Part shown: positions 9,471 to 18,517 of the stretch, piece after piece
Numbering within the stretch: the first letter of the stretch is position 1
Layout: each line of letters opens with the position of its first letter
From: Massilia glaciei
GTDB lineage: Bacteria; Pseudomonadota; Gammaproteobacteria; Burkholderiales; Burkholderiaceae_D
Length of the DNA: 64,000 nucleotides
Direction: 5' to 3'
Assembly: GCF_003011895.2 (NCBI RefSeq)
Contig: NZ_PXWF02000050.1
Coordinates: 1-64,000 of the forward strand
Notes under the pieces: generated by a model
What the model was told of the DNA's origin: nothing
Database searches by the model: none
Seen by the model: only the letters and a program-made list of their open reading frames with translations
Program-made: the position numbers and the translations under genes

Positions 9471-9550
9471 CGGTTTCAAGGTCGTCTTCCTTAAATGTAT
9501 ACGATCATCCTCGCTCGCTTAATTTTGCGACATCATTTCTCCCGCTCCCG

Positions 9551-9604
9551 CATCCGCATCCGCATCCGCATCCGTATTCGCATCCGCATCCGCATCCGCA
9601 TCCG
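9551..9604. repeat. Hexanucleotide tandem array (CATCCG)
   Basis: Nine consecutive CATCCG units with a single variant (TATTCG) in the fifth. It lies in the noncoding space before kynU. Copy number is likely to vary between strains. Confidence 0.9.
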
Positions 9605-9630
9605 CCACCGTCACCGCCCACCAAACCACA

Positions 9631-9665
9631 CCGTCATTCCCGCGAAGGCGGGAACCCATCCTGAG
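9631..9665 (+). repeat. Single dRS3-like repeat arm
   Basis: CCGTCATTCCCGCGAAGGCG followed by GGAACCCATCC; a lone copy of the arm found in pairs at 9247-9379 and 15921-16072. It lies about 140 bp upstream of kynU. Confidence 0.8.
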
Positions 9666-9805
9666 CATGCACCTTGGTACAGTCACAAAGTTCACCCACA
9701 CAACACCGCGACATCATTTCTCTGCCGAAGGCCATACATTTCTTGTTAAACTGCGCCTTCCGACCTCAACGCTTGAGGCTTAAAGTATTTTTTGAAGGGC
9801 CACGC

Positions 9806-11089
9806 ATGGTATCCCCACTTTCCGGCAGCATCTCCCCCCTGCCCGCCAGCCGCGCCGCCTGCGCCGCGCTCGACGCCCAGGATCCGCTGGCGCCGCTGCG
9901 CGCCAAGTTCGACCTGCCCGAGGGCGTGGTCTACTTGGATGGCAATTCGCTCGGCGCCCGTCCCGTGGCGGCGCTGGCGCGCGCGCAGGACGTGATCGCC
10001 CGCGAATGGGGCCACGACCTGATCCGCAGCTGGAACACGGCCGGCTGGTTCGAGCTGCCCGGGCGGCTCGGCGACCGGCTCGCGCCGCTGATCGGCGCGG
10101 CCAAGGGCGAAGTCGTGGTCACCGACAGCACCTCCCTGAACCTGTTCAAGGCGCTGGCCGGCGCGCTGCACATGCAGGCCGGCGGCGCCGGGGCGGCGCG
10201 GCGGGTCATCGTGACCGAACGCGGCAACTTCCCGACCGATATCTATATGGCGCAGGGTTTGGCCGGCTGGCTCGCGCGCGGCTACACGGTGCGCCTGGTC
10301 GACTCGGTAGAGGAGCTACCCGCCGCCATCGACGCCGACTGCGCGGTCGTCATGCTCACCCACGTCAACTACCGCACCGGCTACCAGCACGACATGGCGG
10401 CCATGAGCGCGCACGCACATGCGCAGGGCGCGCTGATCGTGTGGGACCTGGCCCATTCGGCCGGCGCGGTGCCGCTCGACCTGCACGCGGGCGGGGCCGA
10501 CCTGGCTGTCGGCTGCACCTACAAATACCTCAACGGCGGCCCGGGCGCGCCGGCCTTTATCTGGGTGCCCAAGCGCCACCAGGCGGCGTTCGCGCAGCCG
10601 CTGTCGGGCTGGTGGGGCCACGCCAACCCGTTCGCGATGGGACCCGAATTCGCCCCCATCGACGGCATCGGACGCGCCCTGTGCGGCACCCAGCCGATCA
10701 TCTCGCTCACGCTGGTCGAATGCGGGCTCGAGGTGTTCGAGCAGACCAGCATGGAAGCGATCCGCGCCAAGTCGCTGGCCCTGACCGACCTGTTCATCGC
10801 CCTGGTCGAGGCGCGCTGCGCCGGCCACGGCCTTGGGCTGGTGACACCACGCGAGCACGCGCGGCGCGGCAGCCAGGTCGGCTTCACGCACGATCATGGC
10901 TTCGCGGTGATGGCGGCGCTGATCGCGCGCGGCGTCATCGGCGACTACCGCGAACCGGCCATCATGCGCTTTGGCTTCACCCCTTTGTACACCAGCTTCA
11001 CCGACGTTTGGGACGCGGTCGAGATCCTCCGGGATATCCTCGACAACGGCGCTTACGATGTCGCCGCCATGCGCGGCGCGGTCACCTAA
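9806..11089 (+). CDS. kynU: Kynureninase
   Basis: PLP enzyme that cleaves kynurenine to anthranilate and alanine in tryptophan catabolism; 427 residues, a usual length. The PLP lysine is Lys240 in [13 protein letters not shown]. Other family segments are YLDGNSLG near residue 43, the phosphate-binding [10 protein letters not shown], and [10 protein letters not shown] with the cofactor aspartate. Start ATG 9806 was chosen because it gives the normal N-terminus; an upstream in-frame start would add 44 unrelated residues. kynA follows after 13 bp, so the two form an operon. A kynurenine formamidase gene is not in the window. Confidence 0.96.
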   Translation: MVSPLSGSISPLPASRAACAALDAQDPLAPLRAKFDLPEGVVYLDGNSLGARPVAALARAQDVIAREWGHDLIRSWNTAGWFELPGRLGDRLAPLIGAAKGEVVVTDSTSLNLFKALAGALHMQAGGAGAARRVIVTERGNFPTDIYMAQGLAGWLARGYTVRLVDSVEELPAAIDADCAVVMLTHVNYRTGYQHDMAAMSAHAHAQGALIVWDLAHSAGAVPLDLHAGGADLAVGCTYKYLNGGPGAPAFIWVPKRHQAAFAQPLSGWWGHANPFAMGPEFAPIDGIGRALCGTQPIISLTLVECGLEVFEQTSMEAIRAKSLALTDLFIALVEARCAGHGLGLVTPREHARRGSQVGFTHDHGFAVMAALIARGVIGDYREPAIMRFGFTPLYTSFTDVWDAVEILRDILDNGAYDVAAMRGAVT

Positions 11090-11102
11090 AAGAGAAAACA
11101 GC

Positions 11103-11984
11103 ATGTCAAGCGATACGACTAAAGTAGACAATAAAGACAGCAATAAGGACGACAATAAGGACGACAAGGCCTGGCACGGCGCCAAGATGGACTTCAGCGA
11201 TGCGATGAGCTACGGCGACTACCTCGGGCTCGATCGCATTTTGACGGCGCAGCATCCGCGCTCGCCCAACCACAACGAGATGCTGTTCATCATCCAGCAC
11301 CAGACCAGCGAATTGTGGCTCAAGCTGATGCTGCACGAGCTGCAGGCGGTGCGCGTGAACATGCGCGCCGGCGAGCTGCCGCCGGCCTTCAAGATGCTCG
11401 CGCGCGTGGCCCGCATCATGGACCAATTGGTACACGCCTGGGACGTGCTGGCGACCATGACGCCGCCCGAGTACACCGCGATTCGCCCGTACCTGGGGGC
11501 CTCGTCGGGCTTCCAGTCGCACCAGTACCGCGAGCTCGAGTTCATCCTCGGGAACAAGAACGCCAAGCTGCTCGACGTGCACAAGACGGCGCCGCCCGCG
11601 TTCGAGATCCTCGACCGCGAGCTGCGCCTTCCGTCGGTGTACGACGAGGCCATCATGCTGCTGGCGCGCAGCGGCTTTGCGATCGCGCCCGAACGGCTGT
11701 CGGGCGACTGGACCGCGCCGACCACCTCGGACGAGTCGGTCAAGGCCGCGTGGCTCGGCGTCTACAAGGACCCGAGCCGCCACTGGGCGCTCTACGAGCT
11801 GGCCGAGAAGCTGGTCGACCTCGAGACCGCGTTCCGTTTCTGGCGCTTCCGACATGTGACGACGGTCGAGCGCATCATCGGATTCAAGACCGGCACCGGC
11901 GGCACGGCAGGGGTGAGCTATCTGCGCAAGATGCTCGACGTGGTGTTGTTCCCGGAGTTGTTCGCGCTGCGCACCGAACTCTAA
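11103..11984 (+). CDS. kynA: Tryptophan 2,3-dioxygenase
   Basis: Haem enzyme that opens the indole ring of L-tryptophan to N-formylkynurenine, the first step of the pathway continued by kynU; 293 residues. Family segments: [41 protein letters not shown], and the C-terminal [20 protein letters not shown] with the haem-ligand histidine, then GTGGTAG. The first 22 residues are a hydrophilic Asp/Lys/Asn stretch coded by short direct repeats (AATAAGGACGAC twice plus a variant) that is not part of the conserved fold. Second gene of the kyn operon. Confidence 0.96.
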   Translation: MSSDTTKVDNKDSNKDDNKDDKAWHGAKMDFSDAMSYGDYLGLDRILTAQHPRSPNHNEMLFIIQHQTSELWLKLMLHELQAVRVNMRAGELPPAFKMLARVARIMDQLVHAWDVLATMTPPEYTAIRPYLGASSGFQSHQYRELEFILGNKNAKLLDVHKTAPPAFEILDRELRLPSVYDEAIMLLARSGFAIAPERLSGDWTAPTTSDESVKAAWLGVYKDPSRHWALYELAEKLVDLETAFRFWRFRHVTTVERIIGFKTGTGGTAGVSYLRKMLDVVLFPELFALRTEL

Positions 11985-12009
11985 GCTGTCCTGAGAATCC
12001 CTAGATCGA

Positions 12010-13008
12010 TCAGCGCTTGCCGGCCGGCTGCCTGAACCTGCGCCGGTACTCGGCCGGCGTCTGCCCCACCAAGCGCTTGAACAGGCTGCCGAAGGTCGCC
12101 ACGTCGGTGTACCCGACCTTTTCGGTCACCTGCGCCAGCGCCAGGCCGGTCGACTCGAGCAGCAGCTTGGCCTTGTCGATGCGCGCCGTTTGCAGATAGG
12201 CGAGCGGCGAGTGCCCGGTCTCGGCCTTGACCCGCCTTAGCAAGGTCCGCGGGCTCACATGAAAGGCCGATGCCATGCGGGCGAGGTCATATGGTTCGTC
12301 CATACGGTGGGCCAGCCACGCGTGCACATTGACGGCAAAACCGGCGTCGGGTTTGTCGAGCATGCGGCTGTCCACATATGCCGCCTGGCTGGCGCGCCCC
12401 GCTTCGAGCAATCCCATTCGGCCCACCGCGCGCGCCACCTTGGCGCCGGCCGTCTGCCGGATCAGGAGCATGGCCAGATCGAACGCGGCGCTGAACGAGC
12501 CGGTGGTGCTGACCCCCGCGTCCTCGAGCAGGATCGCGGCGGGGTCGATCCGCGCCAACGGAAAGCGCTGCGCCAGTTGGGCCGCGAACATCCAGGAGGT
12601 GGTTGCGCGGCGCCCGTCGAGCAGGCCGGCCTCGCCCAGCATGAACGCGCCGACGCAGATGGCCGCCACCGGCGTCCCTTTGGCGAACGTTTTGGCGATG
12701 TAGGCGGTCTGCGCGCCGAGGTGGGACAGCGGCTTGAGGCAGGCGGCGCGGTCGCTTAGGTCCATGCCCGGAACAACAAGCAGGCCGGGCGAGCGTGGCG
12801 GGCGCCGGGTACCGATCGTGATCCCGCCGGCCGCCACCACATTGCCGCCGCCAAGGCTGACGACCGACACCGCGAACACCGGCTCCGACCCGGGGCCATT
12901 GATGGCCAGCGCCACGCGGTTGGCCAGCAGCAGGGTGTCGCAGATGCCCAAGACCTCCATTCCCATGCAGCCGTCGTAGGCCAGCACTGCAATCGCGCGC
13001 GTCGCCAT
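12010..13008 (-). CDS. GlxA-type AraC family regulator with DJ-1/PfpI domain
   Basis: Transcription regulator of 332 residues. Residues 1 to about 190 form a DJ-1/PfpI-like sensor domain (AICVGAFMLGEAGLLDGRRAT, with the cysteine at the nucleophile-elbow position). The last 100 residues are a double helix-turn-helix AraC domain (MASAFHVSPRTLLRRVK; VGYTDVATFGSLFKRLVGQT). ATG 13008 was chosen over an upstream start because conserved sequence begins at MATRAIAVLAYDG and GGGAAT lies upstream. It is divergent from the PfpI-type enzyme gene at 13131, its probable target. Confidence 0.9.
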   Translation of the reverse strand: MATRAIAVLAYDGCMGMEVLGICDTLLLANRVALAINGPGSEPVFAVSVVSLGGGNVVAAGGITIGTRRPPRSPGLLVVPGMDLSDRAACLKPLSHLGAQTAYIAKTFAKGTPVAAICVGAFMLGEAGLLDGRRATTSWMFAAQLAQRFPLARIDPAAILLEDAGVSTTGSFSAAFDLAMLLIRQTAGAKVARAVGRMGLLEAGRASQAAYVDSRMLDKPDAGFAVNVHAWLAHRMDEPYDLARMASAFHVSPRTLLRRVKAETGHSPLAYLQTARIDKAKLLLESTGLALAQVTEKVGYTDVATFGSLFKRLVGQTPAEYRRRFRQPAGKR

Positions 13009-13130
13009 GCAGATTCCCGTGTTGTTGATCGATTTGGCGATAATGCCATATATATAGTCGGTATCGCCACTTCTATCGCCACTTCCAAGGCCGGATAATT
13101 TGTCCATTCAAACAGCAAGGAGCGCACATC

Positions 13131-13793
13131 ATGCACATGGCCGTGGTTTTATTCGATGGTTACACGGCCCTCGATATCATCGGCGGATACGAAGTGCTGG
13201 CCAACATACCGGGCATGAAAGTCGATTTCGCCGCCGTCGATAAAGGGTTGGTGGCGGCCGACACGGGCCGCCTTGGCATCGTCGCCTACAAGCGCCTGGA
13301 CGACATCGGCGCGACCGACCTGCTGTACATTCCGGGCGGGCCCGGGGTGCGGTCAGCCATTGCGGACGCAGCCCTTATGGACCATGTGCGCCGGCTGCAT
13401 GCAAGCGCCAGCTGGACGGTCAGCGTTTGCAACGGGGCCGAGATCCTCGGCGCCGCGGGACTCATCGACGGCAAGGAGGTCACCACCAACTGGTTTGCGC
13501 GCGACCGGGTGCGCGCCTACGGGGCGACGGTGCTAGAGAAGCGCTTTCACCGCGACGGCACCATTGTCACCGGCGCTGGCGTCTCGGCCAGCATCGACGC
13601 CGCGCTCTACCTGGCGGCGCTGATCGGGGGCGAGGAACTGTCGCGCATCCTCCAGTTGGGGATCGAATACTACCCCGCCCCACCCTTTGGCAGCAGCACC
13701 CCGGACCTGCAGCCGGCACGCGCCAAGCAGATCATCGAGGGCGTTGAGAAATCGGCGTCGCAACGACTCGCCGCCCGCACTATCCCATTCTGA
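13131..13793 (+). CDS. DJ-1/PfpI family protein, isonitrile hydratase-like
   Basis: Single-domain DJ-1/PfpI protein of 220 residues. The nucleophile elbow SVCNGAEIL puts the reactive cysteine at Cys100, and ALDIIGGYEVL near the N-terminus supplies the usual acidic partner. Length and motifs are close to Pseudomonas isonitrile hydratase InhA, but substrate cannot be assigned by reading. AAGGAG lies eight bases before ATG 13131. The MBL-fold gene follows after 10 bp. Probably controlled by the divergent GlxA-type regulator. Confidence 0.85.
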   Translation: MHMAVVLFDGYTALDIIGGYEVLANIPGMKVDFAAVDKGLVAADTGRLGIVAYKRLDDIGATDLLYIPGGPGVRSAIADAALMDHVRRLHASASWTVSVCNGAEILGAAGLIDGKEVTTNWFARDRVRAYGATVLEKRFHRDGTIVTGAGVSASIDAALYLAALIGGEELSRILQLGIEYYPAPPFGSSTPDLQPARAKQIIEGVEKSASQRLAARTIPF

Positions 13794-13803
13794 AGGATCC
13801 GTC

Positions 13804-14595
13804 ATGCACATCACCCAACTGCGCAACGCCACCATCATCGTACGGGTTGGCGCGTACACCATTCTGGTCGACCCGATGCTCGCCTCAAGAGGCGCGCTGC
13901 CGCCGCTGCGTCTGGCCGACGGAATGCGCCGCAATCCAGTGGTCGAGCTGCCGGAAGGCGCCGATGCGCTGCTCGACACAGTCACCCATTGCCTGATCAC
14001 GCACTGCCAGAAGGGGCACTTCGACCATCTGGACCGGGCAGGAAAAAAATGGCTGCGTGAACGGCAAATTCCCGTGATCTGCACCCCGCACGACGCCGGC
14101 CATTTGCGCAAGCGCGGCCTGAACGTGCAGGCGCTCGAGGCGAATCACGCCGACGGCCTGCCGTTCTTGGGCGGCACCATCCGCACGCTGCGCTGCACGC
14201 ACGGGCTTGGGCTCATCGGACGCCTGATGGAGCATGGCGTCGGCTACCTGATCGATCTGCCCGGCGAACCGAGCCTGTTCCTCGCCGGCGACACCATCTT
14301 GACGGCGCCTTTGCGCGACTTCATCGTGCTGCACCAGCCAGATGTGAGCGTGGTGCCGGCGGGTGGCGCCCGCTTCGATCTCGGCGCCGAGATCCTGATG
14401 GACGCGGCCGGGGTGATCGAATTGACCCGGCTCGCACGCGGCATGGTGGTGGCGAACCACCTCGAGGCATTGAGCCATTGCCCGGTCAGCCGCGAAGATA
14501 TGAACGAGGCCGCGCGCGCGGCCGGTCTGCTCCCGCGGCTGCGCATTCCGCGCGATGGCGAAACACTCGTCTTCCATGCGCACGCGTGCGGTTGA
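13804..14595 (+). CDS. Metallo-beta-lactamase-fold hydrolase
   Basis: Protein of 263 residues with an MBL-type layout: VRVGAYTILVDPML at the start, a metal-site segment THCQKGHFDHLD (residues about 61-72), HGVGYLIDLP and FLAGDTIL with the later aspartate, and ANHLEALSHC near the end. The usual HxHxDH motif is altered: the first histidine is displaced by three residues, leaving Lys-Gly before HFDH. Cotranscribed with the PfpI-type gene. Start ATG 13804 has AAGGA upstream. Substrate unknown. Confidence 0.85.
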   Translation: MHITQLRNATIIVRVGAYTILVDPMLASRGALPPLRLADGMRRNPVVELPEGADALLDTVTHCLITHCQKGHFDHLDRAGKKWLRERQIPVICTPHDAGHLRKRGLNVQALEANHADGLPFLGGTIRTLRCTHGLGLIGRLMEHGVGYLIDLPGEPSLFLAGDTILTAPLRDFIVLHQPDVSVVPAGGARFDLGAEILMDAAGVIELTRLARGMVVANHLEALSHCPVSREDMNEAARAAGLLPRLRIPRDGETLVFHAHACG

Positions 14596-14658
14596 AGAGC
14601 GGCTGCATCTGTGTCATCATGCTTCGCATATATTTTTAATAACCATGCAAAGAATGTC

Positions 14659-15318
14659 ATGAAAACCGTCGTCGCCGCCCTGCTCGTTCCCGTTGTCCTG
14701 CTCACCGCGTGCAAGAAAGAAACCGATCCCGTGCCACCGACGGTCAACACGGTCGTGGTCCCCGTTGCCACCACCGCCGCCGCCGAGCCCGCAGCCACGC
14801 CCGCGGAGCCAGCCGAGTTGACGGAGGAACAAAAGGAAATGGCGCGCAAACAGGCGCAGCTCGATTACACGACCATGGATGACGGCTACATCAACGAGCC
14901 TTTGGGGCAATGGGCGACCGGCGCGACGGCGACATCTTCCTACGGCGGCTTCGATCCGGTCAATGCGACCGGCAAGGTCGATGGCGAATACTGGCGAAGC
15001 AATGGCGGCACGGTCGGATTCGATTCGATCGAGCTGAGCTTCTCCAAGCCCGTGCTGGCCACCGAAGTGCGCGCCGCGTTCGACCAGGGCAGCGGCATCG
15101 AAAGCGTTACCAAGGTCGAGTTGCAAGACACAGACGGCAAATGAAATGTGGTATGGTCGGGTATCAGCGATGTCAAGCAAGACGACCGCGGCCGCCGCAC
15201 TTGGTTCAACCGCACGTTTCCAAAGACCACGTACACGGTCAGGGGCGTGAAGTATACGATGATGAACACTGGCGCCACCAAACCTGAAGTCGACGCTGTC
15301 CAAATTCTTGGTGAGTAA
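14659..15318 (+). pseudogene. Lipoprotein with discoidin-like domain, broken by in-frame TGA
   Basis: ATG 14659 opens a lipoprotein signal peptide with lipobox LLTAC (Cys18), then an Ala/Pro/Thr-rich linker and a conserved beta-sandwich-like domain. The frame meets TGA at 15142-15144, just after LQDTDGK. The same frame continues NVVWSGISDVKQDDRGRR to a TAA at 15316 without another stop. A tryptophan codon TGG at the stop would give DGKWNVVWSG, a pattern usual in discoidin/galactose-binding-like domains. This looks like one nonsense change in an otherwise intact gene of about 219 residues. Sequencing error and readthrough are alternatives. Confidence 0.8.
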
Positions 15319-15344
15319 GTTTCTTTTGCGTTAGCGGAGGTGAG

Positions 15345-15896
15345 ATGGAATGCGAAGTCCTGATCCTGGCCGGCCTGTGGAATTCGGGGCCGGAGCACTG
15401 GCAAACGCAGTGGGAGCGCCGGCACCCTGACTGGACGCGGGTGCCGCATCGCGACTGGAACAATCCCGAGTGCCGCGAGTGGGTGGCCGAGCTTGACGCG
15501 GCCATTGCCGCGTGCGAGGGGCCGCCGGTGCTGGTGGCGCACAGTTTGGGGTGCGTGCTGGCGGCGCAATGGGCCAGGTCGGGGTCGTCACTCAAGGTGG
15601 CGGGCGCGTTTTTGGTGGCGCCCAGCGATGTCGAGGCGGCGTCTTATCCGATCGATACCAATGGGTTTGCGCCTGTGCCGATGGAGGCGTTGCCGTTTGC
15701 GAGCGTGGTGGTGGCTAGCGCGGATGATCCGTACGTGAGCGTGGAGCGGGCGCGGGCGTTTGCGAAGGCTTGGGGCAGCCGGTTTGAAGAAATCGGGGAT
15801 GCCGGGCATGTGAATGAGGCAAGCGGGCACGGGGCTTGGGCCCAGGGCGAACAGTTGTTGATGGCGTTTTGTCGGGAGATTGGGGTCGAAAAATAG
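15345..15896 (+). CDS. RBBP9/YdeN-family alpha/beta hydrolase
   Basis: Small serine hydrolase of 183 residues. N-terminal LILAGLWNSGPEHWQTQWE is the family signature. The nucleophile is Ser67 in VAHSLGC; the acid is in ASADDPYV and the histidine in GDAGHVNEASGHG. GGAGGTGA precedes ATG 15345. The physiological substrate of such proteins is mostly unknown. It begins 27 bp after the end of the broken lipoprotein gene. Confidence 0.9.
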   Translation: MECEVLILAGLWNSGPEHWQTQWERRHPDWTRVPHRDWNNPECREWVAELDAAIAACEGPPVLVAHSLGCVLAAQWARSGSSLKVAGAFLVAPSDVEAASYPIDTNGFAPVPMEALPFASVVVASADDPYVSVERARAFAKAWGSRFEEIGDAGHVNEASGHGAWAQGEQLLMAFCREIGVEK

Positions 15897-15916
15897 GATG
15901 CGTCCCGTGCTCTCAT

Positions 15917-16072
15917 ACTCAGCATGGGTTCCCGCTTTCGCGGGAATGACGGGGGGGGGGCGCGGGAATGACGGGGGGCGCGGGAATGGCGGAGGGCGCG
16001 GGAATGGCGGGTTGGTGATACGGCGCAGTAATATAAACCGTCATTCCCGCGAAAGCGGGAACCCATAGTGAG
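15917..16072. repeat. Paired inverted dRS3-like repeat with inner tandem
   Basis: The left arm ATGGGTTCCCGCTTTCGCGG at 15924-15943 (continuing GAATGACGG) and the right arm CCGTCATTCCCGCGAAAGCG at 16038-16057 (continuing GGAACCCAT) are exact inverses. Between them are three copies of a GCGCGGGAATG-type unit and a run of Gs. Weaker inverted similarity continues outward on both sides (GGATGCG near 15897 against CGCATCC near 16088). Same family as 9247-9379. Confidence 0.85.
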
Positions 16073-16161
16073 CTGGCACAACCGCGGCGCATCCAATTTT
16101 TTCCCGCGCACGTTTGCGAAAAATGCACCCCACCCGAACGCCCGCCCCTGACCATAGGGGA

Positions 16162-16458
16162 ATGGATAAGCAAAGCTACGTCTACATCATGGCCAGCGCC
16201 AGAAACGGCACGCTCTATATCGGCGTCACATCCGATCTGGTAAAACGCGTGTGGCAACACCGTGAAGGCCAAGCGGATAGTTTCACAAAGATGTACGGCG
16301 TAAAAATGCTGGTATGGTTCGAAGCCCACACCGACATTGCCGAAGTAATCACAAGAGAAAAACAACTGAAAAAGTGGAATCGCAGCTGGAAGGTCGATCT
16401 GATCCAGAAGGATAATGTGCGCTGGCGTGACTTCTACGAGGATATTCTAAGCCGATAA
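16162..16458 (+). CDS. GIY-YIG nuclease domain protein
   Basis: Protein of 98 residues consisting of one GIY-YIG domain: YVYIMASARNGTLYIGVTSD carries the two signature strands, followed by the catalytic-type arginine in LVKRVWQHREG and the glutamate region ITREKQLKKW. This stand-alone form (UPF0213/YhbQ type) is common and has no settled role. ATG 16162 was chosen because the family starts a few residues before YVYIM; TTG 16114 and ATG 16123 would add unrelated residues next to a repeat element. Confidence 0.85.
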   Translation: MDKQSYVYIMASARNGTLYIGVTSDLVKRVWQHREGQADSFTKMYGVKMLVWFEAHTDIAEVITREKQLKKWNRSWKVDLIQKDNVRWRDFYEDILSR

Positions 16459-16463
16459 AAACT

Positions 16464-16494
16464 GCGGAAACCACGGCGCAGCCGCGGTTTCCGC
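16464..16494 (-). terminator. Terminator after htpG
   Basis: Stem GCGGAAACC/GGTTTCCGC with a GC-rich loop. On the minus strand it is followed by a run of Ts (plus-strand AAAAA just to the left), which fits rho-independent termination of htpG. It may also serve the convergent GIY-YIG gene. Confidence 0.8.
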
Positions 16495-16502
16495 CACTTC
16501 AA

Positions 16503-18425
16503 TTACTTGCCCGTCGAGGCGAGCAACATCTCATTCAAACGCTTCACAAACGACGCCGGATCGGCCAGCGAGCCGCCCTCGGCCAGCAGCGCCTGGTCGA
16601 ACAAAATGTGCGACCAGTCGCCAAACTGGGTGCTCGCCGCGTCTTCGTACTTGAGGCGCGTCACCAGCGGGTGGTTCGGGTTGATCTCGAGAATAGGCTT
16701 GGACTCCGGCGCGTTCTGCCCCGCCGCCTTGAGCATGCGCAGCAGGTTGCCCGACAGTTCGTTCTCGTCGGCCACCAGACACGCCGGCGAATCGGTCAGG
16801 CGGAACGTCACGCGCACATCCTTGGCCTTGTTGCCAAGCGCGCCCTTCATCCGCTCGACCAACTCCTTGTACGAGGTCTCGGTCTCTGCGTGTTCCTTTT
16901 TCTCGGCTTCGTCCTCGAGCTTGCCCAGATCGAGCCCGCCCTTGGCCACCGACACCAGCTCCTTGCCCTCGAACTCGGTCAGGAACGACAGCATCCACTC
17001 GTCGACGCGGTCCGTCATGAGCAGCACTTCGACGCCCTTCTTGCGGAAGATCTCGAGGTGCGGGCTGTTCTTGGCCGCGGTGTAGTTGTCGCCGGCGACG
17101 TAGTAGATCTTGTCCTGGCCTTCCTTCATGCGCGCGATGTAGTCGGACAGTCCGGTGTTCTGGTCGGCGTTCTCGTTCGCGGTCGAGGCAAAGCGCAGCA
17201 GCTTGGCCAGACGGTCCTTGTTGGTCGCGTCCTCGCCTATGCCCTCTTTGAGCACCTGGCCGAACTCGGTCCAGAAGGTGGTGTACTTGTCTTTTTTCTC
17301 TTGCTCGTCGGCGTTGGCCAGTTCTTCGAGCATGCCCAGTACGCGCTTGGTCGAGCCTTCGCGGATCACCTTGACGTCGCGCGACTCCTGCAAAATCTCG
17401 CGCGAGACGTTGAGCGGCAGGTCGTTCGAGTCGATCACGCCTTTAATAAAGCGCAGGTAGGCCGGCATCAGCTGCTCGGCGTCGTCCATGATGAACACGC
17501 GCTTGACGTACAGCTTGATGCCGCTGCGCTTGCTGCGGTCCCACAGGTCGAACGGCGCGTGCGCCGGCACGTACAGCAGCTGCGTGTATTCGCTGCGGCC
17601 TTCGACACGGTTGTGCGTGTGCGCCAGCGGCGCCTGGAAGTCGTGCGAGACGTGCTTGTAGAATTCGTCGTACTGCTCGGGCGTGATGTCGGCCTTGTTG
17701 CGGGCCCATAGCGCGCTGGCCTGGTTGACGGTCTCGTACTCGTCTTTGAGGACGGTCTCTTTTCTCTCCTCGTCCCACTCGTCCTTTTGCATCAGGATCG
17801 GCAGCGAGATGTGGTCCGAGTACTTGCGGATGATGCCCTTGAGCTTCCAGGCCGAGAGCAGTTCGTCCTCGCCCTCGCGCAGGTGCAAGATGACGTCGGT
17901 GCCGCGCGAGACTTTTTCGATCGCCTCGACGCTGTAGTCGCCCTCGCCCGCCGACTCCCAGCGCACGCCCTCGTCGGCGGCCGCGCCGGCGCGGCGCGTC
18001 TCGACCGTGATGCGGTCGGCCACGATGAAGCCCGAGTAAAAGCCCACGCCGAACTGGCCGATCAGGGCCGCGTCGGCCTGCTGGTCGCCCGACAATTTGC
18101 CGAAGAACTCCTTGGTGCCCGACTTGGCGATCGTCCCCAGGTGCGAAATGACGTCGTCGCGGTTCATCCCGACGCCGTTGTCGGAAATGGTGATGGTGCG
18201 CGCGGCCTTGTCGAAGGCGACCTTGATTTTCAGTTCGTGGTCGTTTCCGTACAGGGCGTCGTTGTTGATCGCCTCGAAGCGCAGTTTGTCGGCCGCGTCG
18301 GACGCGTTCGAAATCAGTTCGCGCAGGAAAATCTCCTTGTTCGAATACAGGGAGTGGATCATCAGTTGCAGCAACTGCTTTACTTCAGCTTGAAAGCCAA
18401 GGGTTTCTTTTTCGGCGACAGCCAT
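16503..18425 (-). CDS. htpG: Chaperone protein HtpG (Hsp90)
   Basis: Bacterial Hsp90 of 640 residues, full length. The N-terminal GHKL ATPase shows [31 protein letters not shown] and [11 protein letters not shown]. The middle domain contains [17 protein letters not shown] and [12 protein letters not shown]. The C-terminal dimerisation region ends with [19 protein letters not shown] precedes ATG 18425. It stands alone on its strand; a strong hairpin lies after it. Confidence 0.98.
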   Translation of the reverse strand: MAVAEKETLGFQAEVKQLLQLMIHSLYSNKEIFLRELISNASDAADKLRFEAINNDALYGNDHELKIKVAFDKAARTITISDNGVGMNRDDVISHLGTIAKSGTKEFFGKLSGDQQADAALIGQFGVGFYSGFIVADRITVETRRAGAAADEGVRWESAGEGDYSVEAIEKVSRGTDVILHLREGEDELLSAWKLKGIIRKYSDHISLPILMQKDEWDEERKETVLKDEYETVNQASALWARNKADITPEQYDEFYKHVSHDFQAPLAHTHNRVEGRSEYTQLLYVPAHAPFDLWDRSKRSGIKLYVKRVFIMDDAEQLMPAYLRFIKGVIDSNDLPLNVSREILQESRDVKVIREGSTKRVLGMLEELANADEQEKKDKYTTFWTEFGQVLKEGIGEDATNKDRLAKLLRFASTANENADQNTGLSDYIARMKEGQDKIYYVAGDNYTAAKNSPHLEIFRKKGVEVLLMTDRVDEWMLSFLTEFEGKELVSVAKGGLDLGKLEDEAEKKEHAETETSYKELVERMKGALGNKAKDVRVTFRLTDSPACLVADENELSGNLLRMLKAAGQNAPESKPILEINPNHPLVTRLKYEDAASTQFGDWSHILFDQALLAEGGSLADPASFVKRLNEMLLASTGK

Positions 18426-18517
18426 TTTTTTCCTCGTTTGAGACAGGTTGAAGGGATAGTCAATGTTGGCAGATGGGGATTATAAGAGCGATTTCAAGGA
18501 CCCCGGCAAAACCGGCC

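Noticed and set aside
15142-15144. TGA as selenocysteine codon
   Set aside because: No SECIS-like hairpin directly after it that I can see, the domain is not redox-active, and the expected residue is tryptophan.
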